From an uncultured Lachnospiraceae bacterium (lineage in GTDB: Bacteria; Bacillota; Clostridia; Lachnospirales; Lachnospiraceae): a DNA stretch of 44,378 nt. Where the stretch lies: positions 1 through 44,378 of the forward strand of contig CACYEN010000024.1 in the NCBI GenBank assembly GCA_902773435.1, read 5' to 3'. A model generated the notes under the pieces. The model did not search any database, had not been told where the DNA came from, and saw only the letters and a program-made list of their open reading frames with translations. This document shows positions 33,595 to 42,729 of the stretch, one piece after another. Position numbers and translations under genes: made by a program. The stretch's first letter is position 1; every line of letters starts with the position of its first letter.

Positions 33595-34671
33595 ATGACC
33601 GTCAGAAGAATCCTTCGCGTGATCGCCGTCATCGCGGCCGCCGCGGCCGCCGCGGCCGTCATCTATGTGCTCTACGTCGTCCTCACCTACAGCCGGATCG
33701 GGGACCACCTGGCCCTTCAGCCCGCCGGAACGTCCCGGACCGCGGAGCTTCCGGCGGACGGCGAGTTCACCGCGGTCACCCAGAACTGCGGGTTTGGGGC
33801 CTATTCGCCCGACTTCACCTTCTTCATGGACGGCGGCAAAGAGTCCTGGGGAAAGGACAGGGAGACCGTCACGGGCAACATCGACCGGGCGGTCGACACC
33901 GTGCTCTCCTTCGATCCGGATTTCGTCCTCTTCCAGGAGGTCGACTTCGACTCGACGCGCAGCTATCACATCGACCAGCACGCGCAGATATCCGCCCGGT
34001 TCGAGGGTTACAGCGAGGCCTTCGCGGTCAACTATCACTCCGCGTTCCTCCTCTACCCTTTCAACCGGCCCCACGGGGCTTCGAATTCCGGCATCCTGAC
34101 GCTCAGCCGCGGGGCGATCGGTTCGGCGGAGCGGAGGAGCCTTGAGATCTCCACGGGTTTCTCCAAATTTCTCGATCTGGACCGCTGCTACAGCGTCTCC
34201 AGGATTCCCGTCGACAACGGAAAAGAACTGGTTCTCTACAACGTCCACATGTCCGCCTACGGGGGCAGCGACAAGATCAGGACGTCCCAGATGACCCAGC
34301 TCTTTAATGACATGAAGTCCGAATATGAAAATGGCAGCTACTGCGTCTGCGGCGGCGACTTCAACCACGACTTCACCGGCGACTCCACGATCCTGCTCGG
34401 AGGAGAGGATGTCGGCGGCTACGGATGGGCGCAGCCCTTCCCTGCGGACCTTCTCCCCGAGGGGATCTCCCGCTGCGTCGACTATGACGACGGGGAACTG
34501 ACCGCCACCTGCCGGAACTGCGACGTCCCCTACGGGCCGGACTGCCAGACGTTCATCCTCGACGGATTCCTGGTCTCGGACAACGTGAAGGTCAGAGAAC
34601 TGCACAACGTCGATACGGAATTCGCGTACTCGGACCACAATCCGGTGGTCCTGACGTTTACCCTCGCCTGA
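33595..34671 (+). CDS. Membrane-anchored endonuclease/exonuclease/phosphatase (EEP) family protein
   Basis: Metal-dependent phosphodiesterase fold (DNase I/sphingomyelinase superfamily); substrate unknown. An N-terminal hydrophobic helix (about 7-33, very Ala-rich) anchors or secretes it. Catalytic residues visible: Asn in TQNCGFG, Glu in LFQEVDFD, the H in NVHMSAYG, D and N in GGDFNHD and the terminal SDHNPV (D-H pair). AGGAGG precedes the ATG. Convergent with the STAS-kinase gene; divergent from the XRE operon. An extracellular lipid or nucleic-acid phosphodiesterase is most likely. Confidence 0.87.
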   Translation: MTVRRILRVIAVIAAAAAAAAVIYVLYVVLTYSRIGDHLALQPAGTSRTAELPADGEFTAVTQNCGFGAYSPDFTFFMDGGKESWGKDRETVTGNIDRAVDTVLSFDPDFVLFQEVDFDSTRSYHIDQHAQISARFEGYSEAFAVNYHSAFLLYPFNRPHGASNSGILTLSRGAIGSAERRSLEISTGFSKFLDLDRCYSVSRIPVDNGKELVLYNVHMSAYGGSDKIRTSQMTQLFNDMKSEYENGSYCVCGGDFNHDFTGDSTILLGGEDVGGYGWAQPFPADLLPEGISRCVDYDDGELTATCRNCDVPYGPDCQTFILDGFLVSDNVKVRELHNVDTEFAYSDHNPVVLTFTLA

Positions 34672-34750
34672 AGCCGGGACCGGTACGGCATGAACGCCGG
34701 ACGCCTCGCCGGGCTCTTTTCAGCGCTTCACCACAACGATCCGGGCCGGT

Positions 34751-35929
34751 TCAGAACAGAAGTGTGTCCACCCGCGGGAGCAGTTCCGCGAGGATTCCGC
34801 GGCAGGCTTCGATCATGGCTCTTCCGTCCTCCCGTGTGAGTCCGCCGTGGCGGATCTCGCGGCTCATCAGGTGCGCGATGCCGATGATTGCCGCTTTTTC
34901 CTCGACGGCATTGACCAGCCCGGCGTCACCTGTATCCAGATACAGCTCCAGGCTCCGGCGCCAGAAGGAGAGACAGTCGGTGCGGGAAATCCCGAAGAAG
35001 GACATCTGCTTCCCGGAATCCACCAGCCCGAAGCCCACATAGGCATTGTACATGGCGCCCAGCTCGAAAACCGGGTGGCCGTGGCAGAGCGTATCCATGT
35101 CTATGAGAAGACTTTCGCCGTTCTGCAGCATGATATTGTTCAGATGGTAATCCCCGTGCACCAGGTGGGCGTCCTCCGGCACCGCGCTTATGAGCCCGGT
35201 CAGCTTTCCGGACAGATCCGACGGGAGATAGTCTTTCAGAAAGTTCACCCACTTCAGCGCGACCGCTCTCATATCCGGCAGAATCTTCGAATGCGGTTCC
35301 CTGGAGTGGATGAGCTTCAGCAGGCGGATGCTGATTTCAGCCGCCTCGTCCACTGTTTTTTCCCCATGGGCGAGGACCTCGGCAAGGCTGACGGCGTTCA
35401 GCATTTCAAAGACGGAACCGTAACCTCCGCCTTCGATGCGCACCACGTCATAAGGGATGGCCGTCGGCACGCCGGCAACGAAGGCGAGCCGGGCCAGTTC
35501 CCGCTCGCGGTGGATTTCCGGGAGCGCATTGGGTTTCAGATAAACTTTCACGATGGTGTCCGAGGCAACGCGGTAAACTTTCCCGTTGGCTCCCTCGCCG
35601 ATGACCTCGCAGCCCTCCACCGAGAAGACCCGGTATGCCTTCCGGACCTCCATCATCTCAGTGAAGCCCGTCATATCAAGGATATCATACAGCTCCGGAT
35701 GGACATTCACAAGCACGGTCTGGTTCACTTTCTGCTTCATCCTGAGAATGATCCGAAGGCCCGCGCTCGTGCAGTAAGCCAGTTTGTCGCAGTCCAGCTC
35801 GACGGACTCGCAGGGATGCTCCCGATACAATGCCATCAGCTTTCTCTCAACCTCAGGCGCGTTGAATGAATCGATCTTCCCCGTCAGGGTGACCAGCAGC
35901 CTTCCGTCTTCCTCTCTGCCCCCGATCAT
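34751..35929 (-). CDS. STAS domain fused to aminoglycoside/choline-phosphotransferase-like kinase
   Basis: Residues 1-100 are a STAS anti-sigma-factor-antagonist domain (TLTGKIDSFNAPEVERKL; LAYCTSAGLRIIL with phosphorylatable S55). Residues 105-392 are an APH-like kinase: glycine loop IGEGANGKVY (110-119), K128, catalytic HGDYHLNN (258-265) and metal-binding IDMD (D277). Both halves appear intact. AAGGAGG precedes the ATG. The upstream gene encodes an RsbW-like ATPase, the usual partner of STAS antagonists, so the pair looks like a partner-switch module whose antagonist carries an effector kinase. Kinase substrate (small molecule or protein) unknown. Confidence 0.88.
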   Translation of the reverse strand: MIGGREEDGRLLVTLTGKIDSFNAPEVERKLMALYREHPCESVELDCDKLAYCTSAGLRIILRMKQKVNQTVLVNVHPELYDILDMTGFTEMMEVRKAYRVFSVEGCEVIGEGANGKVYRVASDTIVKVYLKPNALPEIHRERELARLAFVAGVPTAIPYDVVRIEGGGYGSVFEMLNAVSLAEVLAHGEKTVDEAAEISIRLLKLIHSREPHSKILPDMRAVALKWVNFLKDYLPSDLSGKLTGLISAVPEDAHLVHGDYHLNNIMLQNGESLLIDMDTLCHGHPVFELGAMYNAYVGFGLVDSGKQMSFFGISRTDCLSFWRRSLELYLDTGDAGLVNAVEEKAAIIGIAHLMSREIRHGGLTREDGRAMIEACRGILAELLPRVDTLLF

Positions 35930-36003
35930 GCCGGAATTCCTCCTTTTCTCAGGTGCCGCAAAACTCTGTACAATTCACGGTGATGCCGTCATACTGCTCC
36001 GCG

Positions 36004-36414
36004 TTACATGTTCTTTCGAATCGTCAGGATGTTCTGTCCATCCTGATAACGGTAGGAAACATCGTCCATGGAATTCCTGACTATATAGATACCCAGCCCG
36101 CCGATGGGCCGCAGCCGCGCGGAGAGTGAGATTGAATCCGGCTTCTTCCTGGACAGGGGATTAAACGGCACGCCGTGATCGATGAAAGTGATGATGACAC
36201 TCCGGGGGTCCTTGGCTGTCTCAAGGCGCACTGTCACAGACCCGGTTTTAGAGCGGTAGGCATAGCGGGCAATATTCCCGAAAAGCTCATCCACGGCCAC
36301 GTCGATCTGGATCCGGATCCGGATCGGACACCCGATGTCGGTCAAATACCTGTTGACGAAATCCGTCACGGGCCAGATCTGCTGCACAGAAGCCTCTACT
36401 GTCATTTCACGCAT
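36004..36414 (-). CDS. RsbW/SpoIIAB-like ATP-binding serine kinase or anti-sigma factor
   Basis: GHKL ATPase of the HATPase_c_2 type, 136 residues. N-box DVAVDELFGNIARYAY (38-53, E43 and N47), G1 box FIDHGVPFNP (D79), G2 box GGLGIYIVRN (105-114). Members phosphorylate a STAS Ser and/or bind a sigma factor. The next gene (74 nt downstream) has a STAS domain, its natural substrate. No sigma factor or PP2C phosphatase gene is adjacent, so the output or reset partner is elsewhere or absent. Base composition of this pair looks less GC-rich than its neighbours by eye. Confidence 0.9.
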   Translation of the reverse strand: MREMTVEASVQQIWPVTDFVNRYLTDIGCPIRIRIQIDVAVDELFGNIARYAYRSKTGSVTVRLETAKDPRSVIITFIDHGVPFNPLSRKKPDSISLSARLRPIGGLGIYIVRNSMDDVSYRYQDGQNILTIRKNM

Positions 36415-36444
36415 CTACTTCCACCTCTGAAGTCACAGTGATTG

Positions 36445-36472
36445 ATTATGTTTTATCAGATTGAGCCGTAAA
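36445..36472 (-). promoter_or_regulatory. Putative promoter of the ATPase/STAS-kinase pair
   Basis: Minus strand TTTACG (36472-36467), 16-nt spacer, CATAAT (36450-36445); leader about 24 nt. The surrounding A/T-rich patch stands out from the GC-rich window. Confidence 0.5.
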
Positions 36473-36524
36473 AAATACAAGAAAGACCCTGTCCGGGCTG
36501 TTCTTCCCGCTCTCTGTCCGCGGT

Positions 36525-39500
36525 TCACACCCCGAAGAGGCCAAGCAGTTCCTCGGCGCTGAACGCCGCGAGCGATTCTCCCCCGGCTGACACGACCGCG
36601 TCGCTGAGGTCCTGTTTCGCCTCCTGCATCCGGAGAATCTTCTCCTCGATCGTTCCCTTGACGATGATCCGGTACACCGTCACTTCCTTCGTCTGCCCGA
36701 TCCGGTGCGCCCTGTCGGTCGCCTGGTTCTGAGCGGCGAGATTCCACCACGGGTCGTAGTGGATCACGACGTCGGCTCCGGTGAGGTTGAGGCCCGTTCC
36801 CCCCGCCTTGAGCGAGACCAGGAATACCGGCGTGCTGCCGGTGTTGAATTCGCTCACAAGTCTCAGGCGCTCCTCCTTCGGGGTATCCCCGATGATCCTG
36901 TCATAGGATATCCCCTCCTCCTCGAGATCCTTCGCGATGAGCGCGAGCATGGACGTGAACTGGCTGAAGATCAGTATGCGGTGTCCCCCGTCGATCGCGC
37001 TGAGGACGAGGGTCCGGAGGACCTCCCTCTTCGCGGACCCGCCCCGGTAGTCCCCGGAGATGAGCAGCGGGTCGCAGCAGATCTCCCGGATCTTCGTAAG
37101 TTCGGCCAGCACCCGCATCTTCTCTGCCGCTCCGATCTCCGCGAGCGTCTTCTTCATGTGGGCGACCTGCGCGTCGTAGAACTTCTGCTGCTCCTCGCCG
37201 AACTTCGCGAACCGCAGCTCCTCAAGCTTGTCCGGCAGGTCCGGGAGGACATCCCGTTTCAGGCGTCTAAGGATAAACGGCGCCGCCATATCTTTCAGGC
37301 GCTTCGTCACGGCAGGATCCCCCGACTTCGCGATCGGGGTCTCAAATTCCGATGAGAACTTCCTGTATGTGAACAGGAAGCCCGGCATCAGGTAGTCGAA
37401 GATGCTCCAGAGCTCGCTCAGCCGGTTCTCGATCGGCGTTCCCGTGAGGGCGAAGCGGTACCTGCTCCGGGTGATTTTCACGGCTTTCGACAGCGCGGCT
37501 CCGGGATTCTTGATGTACTGCGCCTCATCGAGGACCTGGATCCTGAAGCTGACATCGGCATAAAGATCGGCATCGCGCCGCAGGAGGTCGTAGGACGTGA
37601 TGAGGACGTCCGGGTTCCCCGCGCCGTCCGCGGCGATCCCCTTGAGCAGCACCTGCCTCTCCGCCAGCGATCCCGCGACCGGGACCACAGTGAGAGACGG
37701 CGCGAATCTCCCGAACTCCTCCTGCCAGTTGTAGATCAGGGACGCCGGGCATACGACCAGGTTTAAGCCTCCCTCGCCGGCCTCCTTCTCCGCCAGGATC
37801 ACGGATATCATCTGCAGGGTCTTTCCGAGCCCCATGTCGTCCGCGAGGATGCCCCCGAATCCGGCCGCGATCAGCGTGCGCATCCACTTGCACCCGAAGA
37901 CCTGGTAAGGCCTCATCACGGACTTGAGCGAGGCCGGAATCTCGAAATCGGAGTCGCGGATTGTCTTGAAATTCCTGACCAGGTCCCGGAAATGCCGGTC
38001 CCTGTCCGCGGCGATCCCGTCGTGCTCCTCGAGCATCCGTCCGAGGTAGAGCGCGCGGTAAGCCGGAAGGTGCATCTTTCCCCCGACGAACTTCCTCAGG
38101 TCCGCCCCGGTGCTCTCGAGCAGCTCCTGAAGAAGCTCCAGGGATTCCCCTCCCTCCGTCAGCTCCACGATATCCCCGCTCCGGAGACGGTGGTATTTCT
38201 TCCGCTTTCCATAGCTTTCGAGCAGCTCCAGCAGTTCTTCAAAACTAAGGTCGTCCGTGCTGATGTCGAGGTTCAGGAGATCGCTCTCCACCGACACGCC
38301 GAACCGGAGCTTCGGGGGCTTCCGGATCCGGAGCCTGTTGAAGGCGTCCGTCCCGTGCACCTCCCCGATCCTCATCAGGCGGCCGATCCCGCCGCTCAGG
38401 ATGCGGTAGACCGAGTCGGCGTCATTTTCCGATATGAACACGTTCTCCCCGGAGAGATACCGTGGAAAGATCTCCTCGATCTCCCGGACGACTTCCTCCT
38501 CCGAGGAGGCGTCCCGGCAGGCGGCAAGCGGATAATCCTCGCCGCTTAAGCGCCTGAGGACAAACGCCTCCTCCCCGTAGACCGCCTCGGCGCTGCACTC
38601 GATCCGCCCGTCTTCCACGTCGAGAAAGAACAGGTAGCGCACCTCGGGAGGCAGCATCCTCCCGATCGCCTCCCGGTCTTCGACATTGACGCGGAGGCAC
38701 TCGTGCCCGATGAGGACCGGCAGCGTCCGGTACCAGAATTCCGGAAGCCGCTTCCTGCCGATCACCATCCGGATATCGCCGCCGTCGAACCTGCCGAAGA
38801 AGGAGACAGCCTGCGCGCCGGCTTCCCCGAGGCGCGAGAGCGTCTGGCCGCTGCAGACGTAGCGGCCGCTCTTCCCGCGCATGACGGGCGGAATCCGCCC
38901 CGTTAGAAGGATGCCCTCCGTCTCCCCGGTCTCCTCGTCCGCGTGGGGCGAGATGCTGATCTCCAGAGCGAATGCCCGGTCGGCTACGGTCACCGCTTCT
39001 TTCCGCTGCTTTCCGGACCGCGGCTTCACCGCCGCTTCCAGCGTCCTCCCGGACGAGCGGTCGTAGAAGACGTCGAGGATCTCCCCGGCCAGGGGCACGC
39101 GGTCACAGGAGACGGAGCCCGGGAAATATCTCTCTTCCCCGTAATCCCCGCGATAGAGCTCTTCTCCCTCGAGGTAATCCCTGATCAGCCGGAACCAGAC
39201 CGAGGAATCCCCGTCGAAATCCGACAGGGCGAAGTCGATCCTGCAGTTCTTTCCCTCCTCATGGAGTTCCCTGTTCTCCCGGTCCGAGACAAGTTCCCGG
39301 AGATTTTTCACGAAACAGGCGCGTCCGCCGTCGCTGATCCTGAACCTGAGAAACCACCGCCCGGAATCGACGAGGATCTCAGGCATCAGCCTAAGCCCGG
39401 CTTCCCGCTTCTTTCCCTCTTCCCTGGCCGTCTCCCCGGCCCGGAAACTCCGCATCCGTTCCAGAAAGCGGATGCTCTCGGCATCCGTCGCGTCCCCGGG

Positions 39501-40295
39501 GTTATATTTTTTGAGATATTCCGCGGTCAGGAAAAATAACCCCAGTATATGCGGACAGATCCTCCTGTCCGTGTAGGTATAGTAGTAGTCCCCCGGAAAC
39601 AGGCGGCGGTAGCACGCGCCGCACGCCGCAGACAGGATCCGGTTCCGGTCAAACTTGACCTCCGCCACGCTGACCCCGGAATTCCGCCTGACCCATCCGC
39701 GCGCATGTCCCGCGGGCCGGGGCGGCGAGTACTCGTAGGAGTAATGGGTCCGGACGTCTGTCAGGCCGAGTTCCCCCCTGTTGATGTATCCGGCGGCCTC
39801 GGCGCTGTCTTCCGGCGCAAAGCTGACGCTTTCGAGTATCCTGCCCGGGCGGAAATAGAGGTCCGCGCAGCCGGGGTCCCCGAGGTAGGGGTTTGCCTGT
39901 GCCGGGACCGGATACCGGTATCCCGTCCCGGGCCGTCCGTCCCCGGCGTTCCCCGCGCTTCCCGCATCTCCGGCGGGCGCGCTCCCGGAGGAGTCTCCCG
40001 CGGAAGCGGCGGGGGATTTCACAGCTCCCGTCTCCTTCCTCTCCTCACACGAAAAGAGCACCGCCGCCATGTGCATGCAGCGATACCCCTCGCGCGAAGC
40101 CGAGCAGTCACAGCTCCCGGTAACAGTTCCATCCTCCTCCCAGACAATCCTCACGCTGTGCGTCCAGCTGTCCCTGACGCGGGCGAGGCAGCCCCTGGCA
40201 CTCATGACAAGGCCTGCCACCCGCCCCTCGTCCGCGAGACGCCTGCCGGCGCTGAGAATCCCGTCTGAAAAGAGCTCTTTCCAGTCTGCTCTCAT
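36525..40295 (-). CDS. SWIM zinc-finger SNF2-family helicase/ATPase
   Basis: Large dsDNA translocase-like ATPase of 1256 residues. A SWIM finger lies at 62-75 (C62, C64, C73, H75: CxCx8CxH); the middle ~600 residues are family-specific. The SNF2 motor starts at about 790: Q-motif-like PYQVFGCKWM, Walker A DDMGLGKT (about 820), DEAQ in VLDEAQYIKN, GTPIENRLSELWS, then helicase-C ILIFSQFTSMLALI, GGTGLNLTGADVVIHYD and DRAHRIGQTKEVTVYRII. Full-length and typical of clostridial SWIM-SNF2 proteins, whose role is not established. AAAGGA before the ATG; 47 bp after metY, so possibly on the same transcript. Confidence 0.93.
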   Translation of the reverse strand: MRADWKELFSDGILSAGRRLADEGRVAGLVMSARGCLARVRDSWTHSVRIVWEEDGTVTGSCDCSASREGYRCMHMAAVLFSCEERKETGAVKSPAASAGDSSGSAPAGDAGSAGNAGDGRPGTGYRYPVPAQANPYLGDPGCADLYFRPGRILESVSFAPEDSAEAAGYINRGELGLTDVRTHYSYEYSPPRPAGHARGWVRRNSGVSVAEVKFDRNRILSAACGACYRRLFPGDYYYTYTDRRICPHILGLFFLTAEYLKKYNPGDATDAESIRFLERMRSFRAGETAREEGKKREAGLRLMPEILVDSGRWFLRFRISDGGRACFVKNLRELVSDRENRELHEEGKNCRIDFALSDFDGDSSVWFRLIRDYLEGEELYRGDYGEERYFPGSVSCDRVPLAGEILDVFYDRSSGRTLEAAVKPRSGKQRKEAVTVADRAFALEISISPHADEETGETEGILLTGRIPPVMRGKSGRYVCSGQTLSRLGEAGAQAVSFFGRFDGGDIRMVIGRKRLPEFWYRTLPVLIGHECLRVNVEDREAIGRMLPPEVRYLFFLDVEDGRIECSAEAVYGEEAFVLRRLSGEDYPLAACRDASSEEEVVREIEEIFPRYLSGENVFISENDADSVYRILSGGIGRLMRIGEVHGTDAFNRLRIRKPPKLRFGVSVESDLLNLDISTDDLSFEELLELLESYGKRKKYHRLRSGDIVELTEGGESLELLQELLESTGADLRKFVGGKMHLPAYRALYLGRMLEEHDGIAADRDRHFRDLVRNFKTIRDSDFEIPASLKSVMRPYQVFGCKWMRTLIAAGFGGILADDMGLGKTLQMISVILAEKEAGEGGLNLVVCPASLIYNWQEEFGRFAPSLTVVPVAGSLAERQVLLKGIAADGAGNPDVLITSYDLLRRDADLYADVSFRIQVLDEAQYIKNPGAALSKAVKITRSRYRFALTGTPIENRLSELWSIFDYLMPGFLFTYRKFSSEFETPIAKSGDPAVTKRLKDMAAPFILRRLKRDVLPDLPDKLEELRFAKFGEEQQKFYDAQVAHMKKTLAEIGAAEKMRVLAELTKIREICCDPLLISGDYRGGSAKREVLRTLVLSAIDGGHRILIFSQFTSMLALIAKDLEEEGISYDRIIGDTPKEERLRLVSEFNTGSTPVFLVSLKAGGTGLNLTGADVVIHYDPWWNLAAQNQATDRAHRIGQTKEVTVYRIIVKGTIEEKILRMQEAKQDLSDAVVSAGGESLAAFSAEELLGLFGV

Positions 40296-40342
40296 TCCAT
40301 CCTTTCCCCCGGGGGAATCTCCGGCAGGCCCTTCCCGCCGGA

Positions 40343-41623
40343 TCAGCCGGAGATCGCCTCCAGAGCCTGCCGCAGGTCCGCGATCAGGTCCTCTTTGTCC
40401 TCAAGTCCGCAGGACATGCGGATGAGTCCGGCGGGGACTCCCGCCGCGGTGAGCTGCTCGTCGTTCATCTGCCTGTGCGTGGACGTCGCGGGGTTGAGGC
40501 AGCATGTCCTGGCGTCCGCCACATGCGTCTCGATTGCCGCGAGCTTAAGGCTCTTCATGAAGGCCTCCGCGGCAGCCCTCCCTCCCTTCAGTTCGAATCC
40601 GACCACGCCGCAGCCGCCGTCGGGCAGGTACTTCTTCGCGGTCTCATAGTAGGGATTGCCCGGCAGGCCCGAATAGTTGACGTAGGCGACCTCGGGCTGC
40701 TTCTCGAGGAACTCGGCGACCGCCTGCGCGTTCTCCACATGGCGCGGCATGCGGACGTGGAGCGACTCCAGTCCCAGGTTCAGCAGAAACGCGTTCTGCG
40801 GGGACTGGATGCTCCCGAAATCGCGCATGAGCTGGGCGGTGCACTTCGTGATGAACGCCCCCTCCTTCCCGAATTTCTCCGCGTACGTGATGCCGTGGTA
40901 GGACTCGTCGGGCGTGCAGAGGCCCGGGAATTTGTCGGCGTGCGCCATCCAGTCGAACTTCCCGCTGTCCACGATCGCGCCGCCCACCGCCGCGCCGTGG
41001 CCGTCCATGTACTTCGTCGTCGAGTGCGTCACGATGTCCGCGCCCCACTCGATCGGGCGGCAGTTGACCGGCGTCGGAAATGTGTTGTCAACGATCAGCG
41101 GAACCCCGTGCCTGTGGGCCGCCTGCGCGAACTTCTCAATGTCGAGCACCGTGAGCGCCGGATTCGCGATGGTCTCGCCGAACACAGCCCTCGTGTTCTC
41201 CTGAAATGCCGCGTCGAGCTCCTCATCGGTGCAGTCCGGGGAGACGAACGTCACGTCGATCCCCATCTTCTTCATCGTCACCTGGATCAGGTTGAACGTC
41301 CCCCCGTAGATCGAGGCGGAGGATACGATGTGGCTCCCGCACTCACAGATGTTGAAGAGGGCAAAGAAGTTGGCGGCCTGTCCGGACGACGTCAGCATCC
41401 CGGCGGTGCCCCCCTCGAGGGCGGCGATCTTCGCCGCGACATAATCGTTCGTCGGGTTCTGGAGCCTCGTGTAGAAATAGCCGCTCGCCTCGAGGTCGAA
41501 CAGCCTGCCCATATCCTCGCTCGTGTCGTACTTGAATGTCGTCGACTGGATAATCGGGATCTGACGCGGCTCGCCGTTGCCCGGCGTATAGCCCGCCTGT
41601 ACGCATTTCGTGTTGATCTTCAT
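40343..41623 (-). CDS. metY: O-acetylhomoserine sulfhydrylase (aminocarboxypropyltransferase)
   Basis: PLP enzyme making homocysteine from O-acetylhomoserine and sulfide, the direct-sulfhydrylation route. Cys/Met metabolism family motifs: YFYTRLQNPTNDYVAAKIAA, TSSGQAANFFALF, IVDNTFPTPVNCRPIEWGAD and HSTTKYMDGHG with the PLP Lys. 426 residues, normal. GGAGGAGG-type ribosome site upstream. No SAM riboswitch or T-box leader: the gene follows the cystatin-like gene by only 58 bp. Complements the metF/metH locus 15 kb away. Confidence 0.95.
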   Translation of the reverse strand: MKINTKCVQAGYTPGNGEPRQIPIIQSTTFKYDTSEDMGRLFDLEASGYFYTRLQNPTNDYVAAKIAALEGGTAGMLTSSGQAANFFALFNICECGSHIVSSASIYGGTFNLIQVTMKKMGIDVTFVSPDCTDEELDAAFQENTRAVFGETIANPALTVLDIEKFAQAAHRHGVPLIVDNTFPTPVNCRPIEWGADIVTHSTTKYMDGHGAAVGGAIVDSGKFDWMAHADKFPGLCTPDESYHGITYAEKFGKEGAFITKCTAQLMRDFGSIQSPQNAFLLNLGLESLHVRMPRHVENAQAVAEFLEKQPEVAYVNYSGLPGNPYYETAKKYLPDGGCGVVGFELKGGRAAAEAFMKSLKLAAIETHVADARTCCLNPATSTHRQMNDEQLTAAGVPAGLIRMSCGLEDKEDLIADLRQALEAISG

Positions 41624-41681
41624 GTGATCTTATTCCTCCTCCTGATGCCGTCCGGCCCTCTTAATCCGCTCCGCCGGGATT

Positions 41682-42155
41682 TCAGGCCCCGATGGAAAGG
41701 CCGCTGATGTCAAGTATCTCCGGCTCCCCCCGCAGGTCCTCGTAGACATAGACGAGCGCGTAGCCCGCCCCCGTCTCCGGGGCGATGCCCGAAGTCCTGC
41801 AGAGAAAACAGTAATTTGTCCCCGCCACGGCCTGGGTCCCGAGCAGGGCGACCGGCTTATACTCCGCGCCGCCGCAATCCTTCAGGGCACGGGCAAGCAT
41901 CTCCCTGGCCGCCTCCGTGACCGCGGTATCGGCGGGCAGTTCCCAGCCTCCGACGAGGGCGCTCTCCCACTCCCCGTCTCCCGCAACCGTCTCCGCGGGG
42001 CCGGATTCAGCCCCCGCCCCGTCTGCCGCGGAGACCACAGGGGCCGCCGGGCCGCTCACCGCCGGATCCTCCCCGGCGGCAGCAGCCGCCGGGAGCAGGA
42101 GCAAGGCTGCCGCTGCCGCCAGATACGTCTTCAATTTCAATGTCTTCATCATCAT
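41682..42155 (-). CDS. Secreted protein with cystatin-like QxVxG motif
   Basis: Signal peptide (LKLKTYLAAAAALLLLPAAA), then an Ala/Gly/Pro-rich linker of about 40 residues and a ~90-residue domain. It has a GGW near its start, a helix, then LLGTQAVAGTNYCFLC: QxVxG followed by GTNY, as in stefins and cystatins (QVVAGTNY), and two further beta-strand-like stretches (YALVYVYEDLRG, PEILDISG). This matches the order of a cystatin fold, but the true family cannot be settled by eye. The frame is open to 42173; ATG 42155 (first of three ATG) with GGAG upstream is the better start. Same strand as the flavin reductase and metY genes. Confidence 0.75.
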   Translation of the reverse strand: MMMKTLKLKTYLAAAAALLLLPAAAAAGEDPAVSGPAAPVVSAADGAGAESGPAETVAGDGEWESALVGGWELPADTAVTEAAREMLARALKDCGGAEYKPVALLGTQAVAGTNYCFLCRTSGIAPETGAGYALVYVYEDLRGEPEILDISGLSIGA

Positions 42156-42182
42156 ATCCGCCGCGCTCCGCATCCGGCCGGA

Positions 42183-42671
42183 TCAGAGAATCTCCACGAC
42201 TTCCCCGATGAACAGGTTGTGGTCGTCACCGTCCGCGTACATCTCCGCGCGCACGTCCTCCGGCATCGCCATGAGGTCCATCCTCTGCCTGTAGAGCTTC
42301 CTGCAGACGAGCGTCTTCTTTGCCTGTCCGTATGTCACGGCCTTTCCGGCCGCCTCGCCGGCTTCAACCGCTGCCGGGATAAATCCCGTCTCCGCGGCCT
42401 TGTCCGTGTCCCTTCCCGACTTGCTTCCGAAGATCCCGAGAGCTTTCCTGCACTCCTCCGGATAGAAGCTCACCGTGAAGTAATCGCTGTTCTCCATGAA
42501 CTCCAGCGTGTAACGGCTGTCGCGGACGTAGACCGTCGCGACGGGTTTTCCCCAGAGCGTGCCCAGGCCGCCCCAGCTGACGGTCATGGAGTTGAACCGC
42601 TCGGGCGTCCCCGCGGTGAGCAGGGCCCATTCCTCGTCAAAGATGCTGAAAATGTCTGCTTCAAATTTCAT
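42183..42671 (-). CDS. Flavin reductase-like FMN-binding protein
   Basis: FMN-binding split-barrel oxidoreductase of the flavin-reductase family, reducing flavin with NAD(P)H or acting on an unknown substrate. Features: FNSMTVSWGGLGTLWGKPVA, the YFTVSFYPEECRKALG block, and the C-terminal HNLFIGEVVEIL. The open frame reaches 42809, but GGGAGGAG seven to ten nt before ATG 42671 and the family N-terminus (FEADIFSIFDEEWALLTAG) set the start; 162 residues. Fifty-eight bp after the nitroreductase, probably the same operon. Confidence 0.9.
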   Translation of the reverse strand: MKFEADIFSIFDEEWALLTAGTPERFNSMTVSWGGLGTLWGKPVATVYVRDSRYTLEFMENSDYFTVSFYPEECRKALGIFGSKSGRDTDKAAETGFIPAAVEAGEAAGKAVTYGQAKKTLVCRKLYRQRMDLMAMPEDVRAEMYADGDDHNLFIGEVVEIL

Positions 42672-42729
42672 TCTCTTCTCCTCCCGAACCGGAAAGTCCC
42701 GGCTCCGACAGCGTGTTTTCCCGTTTCTC

